Assembly (NCBI GenBank): GCA_036258055.1
Contig: DATAEK010000254.1
Coordinates: forward strand, 37,950-101,949
Length of the DNA stretch: 64,000 nucleotides
Source of the DNA: DATAEK01 sp036258055
Lineage (GTDB): Bacteria > Acidobacteriota > Vicinamibacteria > Vicinamibacterales > 2-12-FULL-66-21
Direction: 5' to 3'
The number at the start of each line of letters is the position of its first letter. Position 1 is the first letter of the stretch. The notes beneath the pieces are model-generated. The model searched no databases and was not told the DNA's origin. It was given only the letters and a program-made list of their open reading frames with translations. This document shows, piece after piece, positions 34,430 to 42,621 of this stretch. A program made the translations under genes and the position numbers.

Positions 34430-34484
34430 CACGTCGAGTCAGCGTCTGCGATCGCGACGGTGCCGTGAGCGCCGCGTTGGGCGT

Positions 34485-34497
34485 GTGGTATAACCAC
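34485..34497. promoter_or_regulatory. putative GntR/FadR-type operator before the GH28 gene
   Basis: GTGGTATAACCAC has perfect 5-bp arms (GTGGT / ACCAC) around ATA and fits the TGGTnnnACCA pattern bound by FadR-subgroup GntR proteins. It contains a TATAAC that could be the -10 of the GH28 gene and lies in the divergent eda/GH28 gap. A closely similar site overlaps the -10 of the GntR gene near 36.0 kb. Confidence 0.6.
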
Positions 34498-34506
34498 TCT
34501 CCCATC

Positions 34507-35952
34507 GTGCCGTCGAGACGATCGTTTCTTCGCACCGCTGGAAGTGCGGCCGCCAGCCTCGTGATTGCCAGGCGAGTGCTGACGGCGCCGGTCAGTTCAC
34601 GCCCCCAGACCGCCACCCAGGACGTCATCTGGAAACGCGCTGACGAGATTCTCGCGCGGATCGTGCCCCCACGCTTCCCGTCGCGCGAGTTCCCGGTGAC
34701 GCGGTTCGGCGCCGTGCCCGACGGCACCACCGACTGTACCGACGCGATTCGCAAGGCGATCACCGCCTGCCACAGTGCCGGCGGTGGGCACGTCACGATT
34801 CCTGCCGGGCGATTCGCGACCGGCGCGATTCATTTGAAGAGTCGCGTGAACCTGCACGTATCCGAAGGAGCGACCCTGCTCTTCAGCCGCGATTCGCGCA
34901 GCTACCTGCCGCTCGTCTTCACGCGGTTCGAGGGCGTGGAGCTGATGAACTACTCCCCGCTCATCTATGCGTTCGAACAGGAAGACGTCGCCGTGACCGG
35001 CGGCGGGACTCTCGACGGTCAGGCCGGCGAGCGGTACTGGTGGCCCTGGAAAGGCGCGTGGAGCGGACACTCGGCGCGCGAGGGCGCACCCACGCAAGCG
35101 GCGGCGCGCGGGCGGTTGTTCGAGATGGCGCAGCGCGGCGTTCCCGTCGCGCAGCGCACGTTCGGGGACGGCGGCTTTCTGCGCCCGAATTTCATCCAGC
35201 CGTACCGGTGCAAGAACGTGCTCATCGAGGGCGTCCGGATCGTGAACTCTCCGATGTGGGAGATCCACCCGGTGCTCTGCACCAACGTGACCGTGCGCGG
35301 CGTGACGATCGTGAGTCACGGGCCGAACAACGACGGGTGCGATCCCGAATCGTGCCGCGACGTGCTCATCGAGAAGTGCACCTTCGACACCGGCGACGAC
35401 TGCATCGCGATCAAGTCCGGCCGCAACGAGGATGGACGCCGCGTCAACGCACCGGTCGAGAACGTGATCGTCCGCGACTGCGTCATGCGCGACGGTCACG
35501 GCGGCGTGGTGATCGGGAGCGAGGTCTCGGGCGGAGCGCGGAACATCTTCGCGGAGCGTTGCCAGATGGACAGCCCGCGCCTCGATCGCGCGCTCCGAAT
35601 CAAGTCCAACTCGGTGCGGGGAGGGTTCGTCGAGCACGTCTACATGCGAAACGTCGCCGTCGGACAGGTCGCCGAAGCGGTGCTGACGGTGGATCTCTTC
35701 TATGAGGAAGGGGACACGGGGAAGTTCCCGCCGACCATCCGCGACATCGAGGTTCGGGACGTCACGAGCAAGAAGAGCGAGTACGTCCTGCTGCTCCGCG
35801 GATATGCCCACACGCCGCTCACCGACATCCGCGTGCTCGACTGCACCTTCGACAACGTCGCCAAACCGGATGTCACCGAGGCGGTGAAAGGATTGCGGCT
35901 GTCGAACGTCCGGGTCAACGGTCAAGTGCGGACCGAGACCATCGATCGGTGA
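34507..35952 (+). CDS. GH28 polygalacturonase-family glycoside hydrolase, Tat-exported
   Basis: A 481-residue right-handed beta-helix enzyme. The signal PSRRSFLRTAGSAAASLVIA is a Tat signal. GH28 catalytic motifs are all present: NNDG with Asp276, TGDDC with Asp297/Asp298, GHGG with His331 and RIK at 364-366. It hydrolyses alpha-1,4-galacturonan or a related pectic polymer outside the cytoplasm, feeding galacturonate to the neighbouring genes. The GTG at 34507 is chosen because the Tat signal starts there and the operator at 34485-34497 would otherwise be coding; a GTG at 34465 is the alternative. It shares a divergent control region with eda-kdgK. Confidence 0.9.
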   Translation: MPSRRSFLRTAGSAAASLVIARRVLTAPVSSRPQTATQDVIWKRADEILARIVPPRFPSREFPVTRFGAVPDGTTDCTDAIRKAITACHSAGGGHVTIPAGRFATGAIHLKSRVNLHVSEGATLLFSRDSRSYLPLVFTRFEGVELMNYSPLIYAFEQEDVAVTGGGTLDGQAGERYWWPWKGAWSGHSAREGAPTQAAARGRLFEMAQRGVPVAQRTFGDGGFLRPNFIQPYRCKNVLIEGVRIVNSPMWEIHPVLCTNVTVRGVTIVSHGPNNDGCDPESCRDVLIEKCTFDTGDDCIAIKSGRNEDGRRVNAPVENVIVRDCVMRDGHGGVVIGSEVSGGARNIFAERCQMDSPRLDRALRIKSNSVRGGFVEHVYMRNVAVGQVAEAVLTVDLFYEEGDTGKFPPTIRDIEVRDVTSKKSEYVLLLRGYAHTPLTDIRVLDCTFDNVAKPDVTEAVKGLRLSNVRVNGQVRTETIDR

Positions 35953-35976
35953 CAGCTGCTCGCGCCGCCGCCTCCG

Positions 35977-36009
35977 TTGCAACCAGTTTCGATGAGTGGT
36001 AAAACCTCT
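35977..36009 (+). promoter_or_regulatory. promoter and overlapping operator of the GntR regulator
   Basis: TTGCAA (35977-35982) and TAAAAC (36000-36005) are 17 bases apart and form a sigma-70-like promoter. The -10 lies inside AGTGGTAAAACCTCT (35995-36009), a near-palindrome of the same GGTAnAACC type as the site before the GH28 gene. The arrangement predicts autorepression. Confidence 0.55.
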
Positions 36010-36084
36010 TTGAAGTTCAGACCATCAGAGGGGGCTGGTGTCTGGGCTCAGGTCCGCCGTTTGGAGTAATTGGTCACGCCACTT

Positions 36085-36906
36085 ATGCGCTCGTCCTCAC
36101 CGGCGATCGGTTCTCAGGGCCTGGCTGCGCACAGCAGCACCGGCCAGGTCGTCTCCCACGTTCGCGGGCTCATCGAGCGGCGCGAGCTCAGGCCGGGTGA
36201 CCGCTTGCCCGCCGAGCGTGACCTGGCGACCCAGATCGGTGTGAGCCGTCCGACCGTCCGTGCCGGGCTTCGAGCCTTGGCCGCCATGGGCGTGGTCCAG
36301 TCACGACATGGATCCGGCACCTACATCCCGGACGGACCGCCGTCGCTCGGCAGCGAGTCCCTGCGCTTTCAGGCGGCGCTGCACGGGTTCACGCGTGAAG
36401 AGATGTACGAAGCGCGCCGACTCTTCGAGGTGGGCGCGGCCGGGCTCGCAGCCGAGCGCGCCACGCCCGAACAAGTCGCGACGTTGGCCGAAGAAGTGAC
36501 CAACCTCTACGCGTCGCTGGCCGACCCGGTCGCCTTTCTCGTGCACGACATCGAATTCCATCGCAGCGTGGCCGCGGCATCGGGCAACCCAATCGTCGCG
36601 TCGATCGTCGAGATGGTCTCGGCGCTCTACTACGAACAGCGGCGGGAGACGGCGACGATGGCCACCGACCGGAACCTGCGGGACGCAGCGGACATGCACC
36701 GGCGCATTTACCAGAGCATCCGGGCCCGCGACGCCGAGGGAGCGCGTCGATCGATGCACGATCATCTCGTGCAGGCCCAGCGCTACCAGTCACAGGAGAC
36801 GGCAACGCGCCCGGGAACGGCCCGGCGGGACCACAGTCGATCCTCGCAGGGCAACCGCGCGTCGACGGCCCGGCGATCCGTGCGCCGCCGGAAGGGTGTC
36901 AATTGA
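36085..36906 (+). CDS. GntR/FadR-subfamily transcriptional regulator
   Basis: A 273-residue regulator. The winged helix is about residues 20-90 (VVSHVRGLIERRELRPGDRL, ERDLATQIGVSRPTVRAGLR, GVVQSRHGSGTYI). A helical FCD effector domain is about 105-240, with EARRLFEVGAAGLAAERAT, HDIEFHRSVAAASGNPIV and a late DMHRRIYQSI ... HL segment that supplies the usual Asp/His metal or acid ligands. FadR-subgroup proteins such as ExuR, UxuR and LldR often sense sugar acids. A basic tail of about 30 residues is unusual. A TTG at 36070 with GGAG upstream is an alternative start. The TGA overlaps the ATG of the next gene (TGATG), so it heads the catabolic operon. Confidence 0.9.
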   Translation: MRSSSPAIGSQGLAAHSSTGQVVSHVRGLIERRELRPGDRLPAERDLATQIGVSRPTVRAGLRALAAMGVVQSRHGSGTYIPDGPPSLGSESLRFQAALHGFTREEMYEARRLFEVGAAGLAAERATPEQVATLAEEVTNLYASLADPVAFLVHDIEFHRSVAAASGNPIVASIVEMVSALYYEQRRETATMATDRNLRDAADMHRRIYQSIRARDAEGARRSMHDHLVQAQRYQSQETATRPGTARRDHSRSSQGNRASTARRSVRRRKGVN

Positions 36907-37679
36907 TGGCGAGCAGTCTCTTCGATCTCACCAGCCGCACCGCCGTCGTCGTGGGCGGTTCGACGGGTATCGGCCGCGCGCTGGCGCTCGGCCTCGCCGA
37001 TGCCGGCGCGGACGTCGTCACGACGGCGCGGCGCGAGGCGCTCGTGGAAGAGGTCGCCCGTGAGATCGAGGCGCGTGGGCGCCGGACGCTGCGCGTCGCG
37101 TCCGATGTCGGCGATGTCGCCTCGCTCGAAGCGGTCCGTGAGACCGTGCTCCGCGAGTTCGGCAAGATCGACATCCTCGTCGTGGCGGCCGGCGTCACCA
37201 GGCGGGCCCCGACGCTCGACCTCGACGAGGCCGAGTGGGATCGCATCATCGACACCAACCTGACGGGTACGTTCCACGCCTGCCGCGTGTTTGGACGGAC
37301 GATGGTCGCGGCCGGCTACGGACGGATCATCAACATCGCGTCGCTCGCGTCGTTTGTCGGGCTGCTCGATGTCGCGGCCTACACCGCCAGCAAGTCCGGT
37401 GTCGCCGGGTTCACGCGTGCGCTCGCTGTCGAGTGGGCGCCGAGCGGCGTCACCGTGAACGCCATCGCACCCGGGGTGTTCCGAACGGACTTGAACCGTG
37501 CCCTCCTCGACTCTCCGCGAGGCCAGGAGCTGCTCATGCGGACGCCGATGAAGCGTTTCGGGCTGGTCGAGGAGCTCGTCGGCGCGGCGGTGTATCTGGC
37601 GTCGGACGCGTCGAGCTTCGTCACCGGGCAGCTCCTCGTCGTGGACGGCGGGTTCCTGGCGAGCGGGGTCAACCAATGA
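36906..37679 (+). CDS. SDR family NAD(P)-dependent oxidoreductase
   Basis: A 257-residue classical short-chain dehydrogenase. The cofactor motif GGSTGIGRALALGLADAG is near the N-terminus, NAG is replaced by AAG in LVVAAGVTRRAP, and the catalytic Ser, Tyr and Lys are in IASLAS and AAYTASKSG. VNAIAPGVFRTDLN and LLVVDGGFLASG are typical. In this setting it may reduce or oxidise a hexuronate or ketodeoxy acid, as KduD or a gluconate dehydrogenase would, and could stand in for UxaB, which is not in the window. That role is inference. Its stop overlaps the start of the next gene (ATGA). Confidence 0.9.
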   Translation: MASSLFDLTSRTAVVVGGSTGIGRALALGLADAGADVVTTARREALVEEVAREIEARGRRTLRVASDVGDVASLEAVRETVLREFGKIDILVVAAGVTRRAPTLDLDEAEWDRIIDTNLTGTFHACRVFGRTMVAAGYGRIINIASLASFVGLLDVAAYTASKSGVAGFTRALAVEWAPSGVTVNAIAPGVFRTDLNRALLDSPRGQELLMRTPMKRFGLVEELVGAAVYLASDASSFVTGQLLVVDGGFLASGVNQ

Positions 37680-38065
37680 AGCCGGCCCTCGTCATCAGCG
37701 ACGCCGACAATGTCGCGACGGCGCTCGAGAACCTCGAGCCCGGTGCGACGCTTGAACTGGGCGGCGTGCCGGTGACGGTCCGGCAGCCGATTCCTCGCGG
37801 GCACAAGATCGCCCGCGTGGCGATTGCCTCCGGTCAGCCAGTTGTGAAGTACGGAAGCCCGATCGGCCGCGCGACATCCGACATCGCCGCGGGGGAGCAC
37901 GTCCACGCGCACAACGTGGCCAGCGAACGGGGACGCGGTGACCTGTCAGCGACGAAGGGCCAGGCTCCGCAGGGTTCGTCCCGACTCGCCGAACCGGCGG
38001 ACGAGAACCTCGCGCAGAGTCAGGGCCCCGAGCAGGGTGGGGCAGGGGAAAGGACGTCGGCATGA
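37676..38065 (+). CDS. altronate dehydratase small subunit (UxaA N-terminal SAF domain)
   Basis: A 129-residue protein. Residues 1-80 are a SAF domain of the UxaA/GarD type: PIPRGHKIARVAIASGQPVV, KYGSPIGRATSDIAAGEHVH, AHNV. These residues bring the catalytic His and part of the metal site to the large domain. A disordered, Gln/Gly/Glu-rich tail of about 45 residues follows. In Escherichia coli the two parts are one UxaA polypeptide; here they are separate genes joined by ATGA overlap at both ends, as in two-subunit relatives. Confidence 0.88.
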   Translation: MKPALVISDADNVATALENLEPGATLELGGVPVTVRQPIPRGHKIARVAIASGQPVVKYGSPIGRATSDIAAGEHVHAHNVASERGRGDLSATKGQAPQGSSRLAEPADENLAQSQGPEQGGAGERTSA

Positions 38066-39237
38066 ACAGCCGTCCTGGCTTTCACGGTTACCCCCGTGCC
38101 GACGGATCGGTTGGCGTGCGCAACTACGTGCTCGTCGTGCCGACTGTGATCTGCTCGGCGGTCGTCTGCGAACGCATCGCCGCGGCGCTTCCCGACTCTG
38201 TGGTCGCCCTGCCGCACCTCGCGGGTTGCGGCCAGCTCGGCCCCGACATGCGGATGACGCACGAAACCCTCGCCGCGTACTGCCAGCATCCCAACGTCGG
38301 CGCCGTCGTCATCGTGGCCCTGGGGTGTGAGCAGGTCGTGGCGCAGACACTCGCCGACGCGGCGCGGCGCGCCGGCAAACCGCGCGAAATCGTGGCGATT
38401 CAGGGCGAGGGTGGCACGTTGCGGACGATCGCGAAGGGCACGCGCATCGCGGCGGCGTTTGCCGCCGATCTCGCGCACGCATCGCGGCAGTGGTGCGACA
38501 TCGACCGGCTGATCCTTTCGCTCAAGTGCGGAGGGTCGGACTACACCTCGGGATTGGCGTCGAACCCGGCGCTGGGGCGGGTCGCCGACCGTCTGATCGA
38601 GCTCGGAGGCTCGGCCGTGCTCGGAGAGGTTGCGGAGATCATGGGCGCCGAACATCTCCTTGCCGCGCGGGCGTCGCGGCCTGACGTCGCCGCGCAGTTG
38701 ATCCGGATCGTCGACCGCGTCGAGGCTGAGGCCATGGCGCTGGGGCTGGACATCCGCGGCACGCAGCCCTCACCCGGCAACATCCGCGGCGGTTTGACCA
38801 CGATCGAAGAAAAGTCGCTCGGCGCCACGCACAAGGGCGGCGAGCGATCCACGCTCGAGGATGTCGTGCCGTACGCCGGGAGGATTTCCCGCAAGGGGCT
38901 GACCGTGATGGACACGCCGGGGCTCGATGTAGAGTCGGTGACGGGCATGGTTGGCGGCGGCGCGCAAGTGGTCGTCTTCACCACAGGCCTGGGTACGCCG
39001 ACCGGCAACCCCATCGCGCCAGTCATCAAGATCACCGGCAACGCCCACACCGCCCAGCACCTCGCCGACAACATCGACCTCGACGTCAGCGGCATCATGG
39101 ACGACTCGCAGACGCTCGATTCGGCGGCGGACGATCTGTTCGACGAGATTCTCTCGGTTGCTTCGGGTAAGCTCACAGCAGCGGAAGTGCTCGGACATCG
39201 GGAGTTCGCGATTCATCGCCGGAACCCTACGATCTAG
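38062..39237 (+). CDS. uxaA: altronate dehydratase large subunit (UxaA C-terminal domain)
   Basis: A 391-residue UxaA/GarD large domain: GYPRADGSVGVRNYVLVVPT, LPHLAGCGQLGPDM, ALGCEQV, LSLKCGGSDYTSGLASNPAL, EVAEIMGAEHLLAARA and PSPGNIRGGLTTIEEKSLGA. Conserved Cys and His residues (GCGQ, GCE, KCGGSD) hold the iron or metal site. With the small subunit it would dehydrate altronate to 2-keto-3-deoxygluconate, the substrate of the kdgK product encoded on the other strand. Galactarate or another sugar acid is an alternative substrate. It overlaps the small-subunit gene by 4 bases. Confidence 0.9.
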   Translation: MNSRPGFHGYPRADGSVGVRNYVLVVPTVICSAVVCERIAAALPDSVVALPHLAGCGQLGPDMRMTHETLAAYCQHPNVGAVVIVALGCEQVVAQTLADAARRAGKPREIVAIQGEGGTLRTIAKGTRIAAAFAADLAHASRQWCDIDRLILSLKCGGSDYTSGLASNPALGRVADRLIELGGSAVLGEVAEIMGAEHLLAARASRPDVAAQLIRIVDRVEAEAMALGLDIRGTQPSPGNIRGGLTTIEEKSLGATHKGGERSTLEDVVPYAGRISRKGLTVMDTPGLDVESVTGMVGGGAQVVVFTTGLGTPTGNPIAPVIKITGNAHTAQHLADNIDLDVSGIMDDSQTLDSAADDLFDEILSVASGKLTAAEVLGHREFAIHRRNPTI

Positions 39238-39360
39238 CGCGGCCGCTCCTCAGAAAGTCGAGGCGACGCTCGCGAGATTGCATTCTTTGATGACGGCCCG
39301 CTGACGCGAGGCTAGGGCGCGCGAGGACCAGGTCGCGCGATCTCTGACAGGAGTCACGCC

Positions 39361-40737
39361 GTGTCGAACCCACCTGTAGCTTCGCCGGCTTCCCACACCG
39401 CCCCGCGTGCTGCCGCGGCCAGCGCCGTGAGCGCCCGCGTCGGCAAGTTCCGCTGGGTGATCTGTGGGCTCCTCTTTTTCGCGACGACGATCAACTACAT
39501 CGATCGCCAGGTGATCGGCATCCTGAAGCCGACGCTTCAGCAGGAGCTGGGCTGGACGGAGGTCGACTACGGCGACATCGTGTTCGCCTTTCAGCTCGCG
39601 TATGCGGTCGGGCTGCTGCTCGCCGGCCGCATGATGGATCGCCTCGGCACGAAGCTCGGGTTCACGGTCGCGATCGTCGTGTGGAGCATTGCCGCCATCG
39701 CCCACGCGGAGGTGGCTTTCTATGGCCCCGCCGCTGCAGCCGTGCTCGGATTGGTCGGGTTGAGCTACTCGGCATCGGTGGCTGGATTCATCGCCGCCCG
39801 CCTCGCGCTCGGGTTCGGAGAGGCCGGGAATTTCCCGGCGGCCATCAAGGCGGTCGCCGAGTGGTTTCCGAAACGCGAGCGCGCGCTCGCGACCGGCATC
39901 TTCAATTCGGGCACGAACGTCGGCGCGCTGATCACGCCGCTCGCCGTGCCGTGGATCACCTACTCCTTCGGCTGGTACTGGGCCTTCATCGTGACCGGCG
40001 CGCTGGGGTTCTTCTGGCTTTTCCTCTGGTGGCCCACGTACAGCTCGCCCGAGCAGCACCCGCGTGTCTCCGCGGCGGAGATGGCGCACATCCGCAGCGA
40101 CCCGCCGGAAAAGACGACGCCGATTCCGCTCAGCAAGCTACTGCCGCACCGTGAAGCTTGGGCGTTTGCGGCGGGCAAGTTCCTCACCGATCCGGTGTGG
40201 TGGCTCTACTTGTTCTGGATGCCCGATTTCTTCAGCCGCAACTACGGCCTCGACCTGAAGGGGATTGGCTTGCCGCTCGTGGTCATCTATCAGGTGGCCA
40301 GCGTCGGCAGCATCGGCGGCGGATGGCTCTCGTCATCGCTTCTTCGACGCGGCTGGAGCGTGAACTCGGCGCGGAAGACGGCGATGCTCATCTGCGCGCT
40401 CGCGGTCGTGCCGATCATGCTCGCTGCGCGCGCGCAGAGCCTGTGGGCGGCGGTTGCGCTCATCTCGCTCGCCGCCGCCGCGCATCAGGGATGGTCCGCG
40501 AACATGTTCACGCTCGCGTCCGACATGTTCCCGCGTCAGGCTGTCGGATCGGTGGTGGGCTTCGGCGGCATGGCCGGTGCGGTCGGCGGCATGCTCATCG
40601 CGCAGGTCACCGGTCACCTCTTGCAGTGGACCGGCAGCTACTACGCGGTCTTCATCGTCGCCGGCCTCGCCTATCTGGTGGCGCTCGGCACGATACACCT
40701 GCTCGTGCCACGGGTGAAGCCGGTCGCGCTCGAGTGA
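39361..40737 (+). CDS. MFS transporter, ExuT/hexuronate type
   Basis: A 458-residue transporter with 12 membrane helices. RWVICGLLFFATTINYIDRQ and IGILKPTLQQELGWTEVDYG are the classic opening of the anion:cation symporter (ExuT, GudP) branch, and GFGEAGNFPAAIKAVAEWFP is its loop motif. The context predicts proton-linked uptake of galacturonate or glucuronate. The GTG start has GACAGGAG about 8 bases upstream. It ends 7 bases from the convergent FGGY kinase gene. Confidence 0.92.
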   Translation: MSNPPVASPASHTAPRAAAASAVSARVGKFRWVICGLLFFATTINYIDRQVIGILKPTLQQELGWTEVDYGDIVFAFQLAYAVGLLLAGRMMDRLGTKLGFTVAIVVWSIAAIAHAEVAFYGPAAAAVLGLVGLSYSASVAGFIAARLALGFGEAGNFPAAIKAVAEWFPKRERALATGIFNSGTNVGALITPLAVPWITYSFGWYWAFIVTGALGFFWLFLWWPTYSSPEQHPRVSAAEMAHIRSDPPEKTTPIPLSKLLPHREAWAFAAGKFLTDPVWWLYLFWMPDFFSRNYGLDLKGIGLPLVVIYQVASVGSIGGGWLSSSLLRRGWSVNSARKTAMLICALAVVPIMLAARAQSLWAAVALISLAAAAHQGWSANMFTLASDMFPRQAVGSVVGFGGMAGAVGGMLIAQVTGHLLQWTGSYYAVFIVAGLAYLVALGTIHLLVPRVKPVALE

Positions 40738-40744
40738 CAGGCCA

Positions 40745-42361
40745 CTAGCTTTTGCGAAACGCCGCAATCAGCGGTGAGGGATCGGGTCCGTTGCCGAGCG
40801 CGTGCGCCTCGCACGCTGCGCGGACCCTCGCGAGCTCCACATACATCGCGTGATGCTCCGGCCGTGGACGCACGACGGTCGCGGCGGCCGGCTCGACGAA
40901 ACCCCGAATCACCTCATCCCAGGAGGCCGGCGTGCCCTTGGATGCGAGGTCGGCATGGTACGCACGCAGAGCGGCGCCCAACGCCGCCGAGTTTGCCACG
41001 TCGAGCTGATACACATCCGCGCCGAACACGTCTGACATCACCACGAGAATGTCACGGTTGACGGCGGCGCCGCCCGTCGCATGGATGGTGGCGATCGGAC
41101 CACCCATCCATCGCGAGTGCGCGGCCATTCCCAGCATCTGCGACTCGACCACGGCGCGGACGTTGGCTGCTGCATCCGAGGGATCGAGCGCGTAGCGACG
41201 CACCCCTGGCGACATGATCGGCGGCGTGATCTCGGCCGCGAACCAGGGCAGCATGATCGCACCCTGATTGCCCGGAGGCGTGTGCGCCAGCGCTGCCGAG
41301 AATCCCGTCCAGTCGAGCCCGTGCTCGTCGCGAACCCGTTCGCGCGCGAGCGATCCGTTCTTGAAGACCGTAATGCCCATGTAAGCGCCGGTTGGCGATC
41401 CGAAGACGTGTCCTGCCCCCGACGGATCGGCCCCGGACGTCGACATGTACGCGAACAGCGTATCGCTCGTGCCGAGCGAAATCGCGACGCGCCCTTCCTT
41501 GATCAGGCCGACGCCGATCAGGCTGCAGGGGTTGTCGCCGGACCAGATGACGACCTGCGCCGCGGGGAAGCCGTAGCGTCGCGTCCAATACGGCGCCAGC
41601 GGACCGGCAATCGTCCACGACTCGCGGATCGGCGGCAGCTTCGCGGCCAGGTCCGGCGCCGTCGCACGGAGTGCAGCTGGCGCCCAGGTTTTCGCCGCGA
41701 TGTCCATGAGGTTCATGCCCGAGCCGTCACCTGGATCGATCGGAGCGTGCCGGCCGGCGAGGAGCGACGCGAGGAACGAGCTGACGAGGTGTATTCGCTC
41801 CGTTCGCGCGTAGCCGTCGGCGTCGACGCGGGCGAACTTGCGAATCTGCGGGCCGCTGAACCGTTCGAACGCGCGTGAACCCGTGAGGCTGGCGAGGGTT
41901 GCGGCCCCGCCGATGGACTCGGTGATCGCGGCGCACTCGGTTCCGGTGCTCGAGTCCATCCAGATCGGGGAGACACTCCGCGAGAAGAGCCCGCGGAGCC
42001 CCTCGACGAGCGGACGTCCCGGATCGAATCGCGCGAGCCGATCGCCAGCGCCTTGTGCCAGATACACGGTGCCGTGCTGCTGCGCGGATCCCGAGATCGC
42101 ACGGATGTCTGAAAGATCGATGCCCGATTCGGCGATGCCGGCCATCATTCGATCCAGCGCCTCCGCCCACATGAGCGGCGGCGCGCAGGCGACGAGCGGA
42201 TCCGTGTCGGATAGCACCCCGTGCCGCGTGGCGTAGTGAGGCAGCGTCGTGTCGTAGTCGATGGATCGCTCGAACACCACCGACCGGCTCGATCCGTCGA
42301 TCCGGATAGCCGTCGCCGTGAGCCCCTGCGTACTCGAGTCGAATCCGAGATAGATCGCCAT
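40745..42361 (-). CDS. FGGY family carbohydrate kinase (xylulokinase-like)
   Basis: A 538-residue FGGY kinase. YLGFDSSTQGLTATAI is the N-terminal phosphate-binding strand, ISGSAQQHGTVYL the xylulokinase-type motif, WSGDNPCSLIGVGLIKEGRV the second nucleotide motif with GTSDTLFAY, and TGGAAVNRDILVVMSDVFGA the FGGY C-terminal signature. Length and motifs fit xylulokinase-like enzymes, though L-ribulose or another pentulose is possible. The nearness to hexuronate genes suggests pentose use from hemicellulose or pectin side chains. Convergent with the MFS gene. Confidence 0.88.
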   Translation of the reverse strand: MAIYLGFDSSTQGLTATAIRIDGSSRSVVFERSIDYDTTLPHYATRHGVLSDTDPLVACAPPLMWAEALDRMMAGIAESGIDLSDIRAISGSAQQHGTVYLAQGAGDRLARFDPGRPLVEGLRGLFSRSVSPIWMDSSTGTECAAITESIGGAATLASLTGSRAFERFSGPQIRKFARVDADGYARTERIHLVSSFLASLLAGRHAPIDPGDGSGMNLMDIAAKTWAPAALRATAPDLAAKLPPIRESWTIAGPLAPYWTRRYGFPAAQVVIWSGDNPCSLIGVGLIKEGRVAISLGTSDTLFAYMSTSGADPSGAGHVFGSPTGAYMGITVFKNGSLARERVRDEHGLDWTGFSAALAHTPPGNQGAIMLPWFAAEITPPIMSPGVRRYALDPSDAAANVRAVVESQMLGMAAHSRWMGGPIATIHATGGAAVNRDILVVMSDVFGADVYQLDVANSAALGAALRAYHADLASKGTPASWDEVIRGFVEPAAATVVRPRPEHHAMYVELARVRAACEAHALGNGPDPSPLIAAFRKS

Positions 42362-42621
42362 TCACCGTCCTCGCCGGCGCCCGTGATCGCGATCGCGTGC
42401 GCCGGACCTGTTCTGGTGCCGCCGGTCCCGCCTTCCGGACGAACCGCCACTCGAGTCTCGAATTGTGCGCGGGAAAATCATAGGGTACGGCTCGGGCGCC
42501 CTGACACCTTTTCCGGGATGAACGCGTCGGGTATGCTCGGCTCGCCGGAGCGGAGCGGGGCGATGGGGCCCCGCGAGCGACGACGGTGGGGCGGCGGGGC
42601 GAAGCCCGCCGGTCTCGTTCG

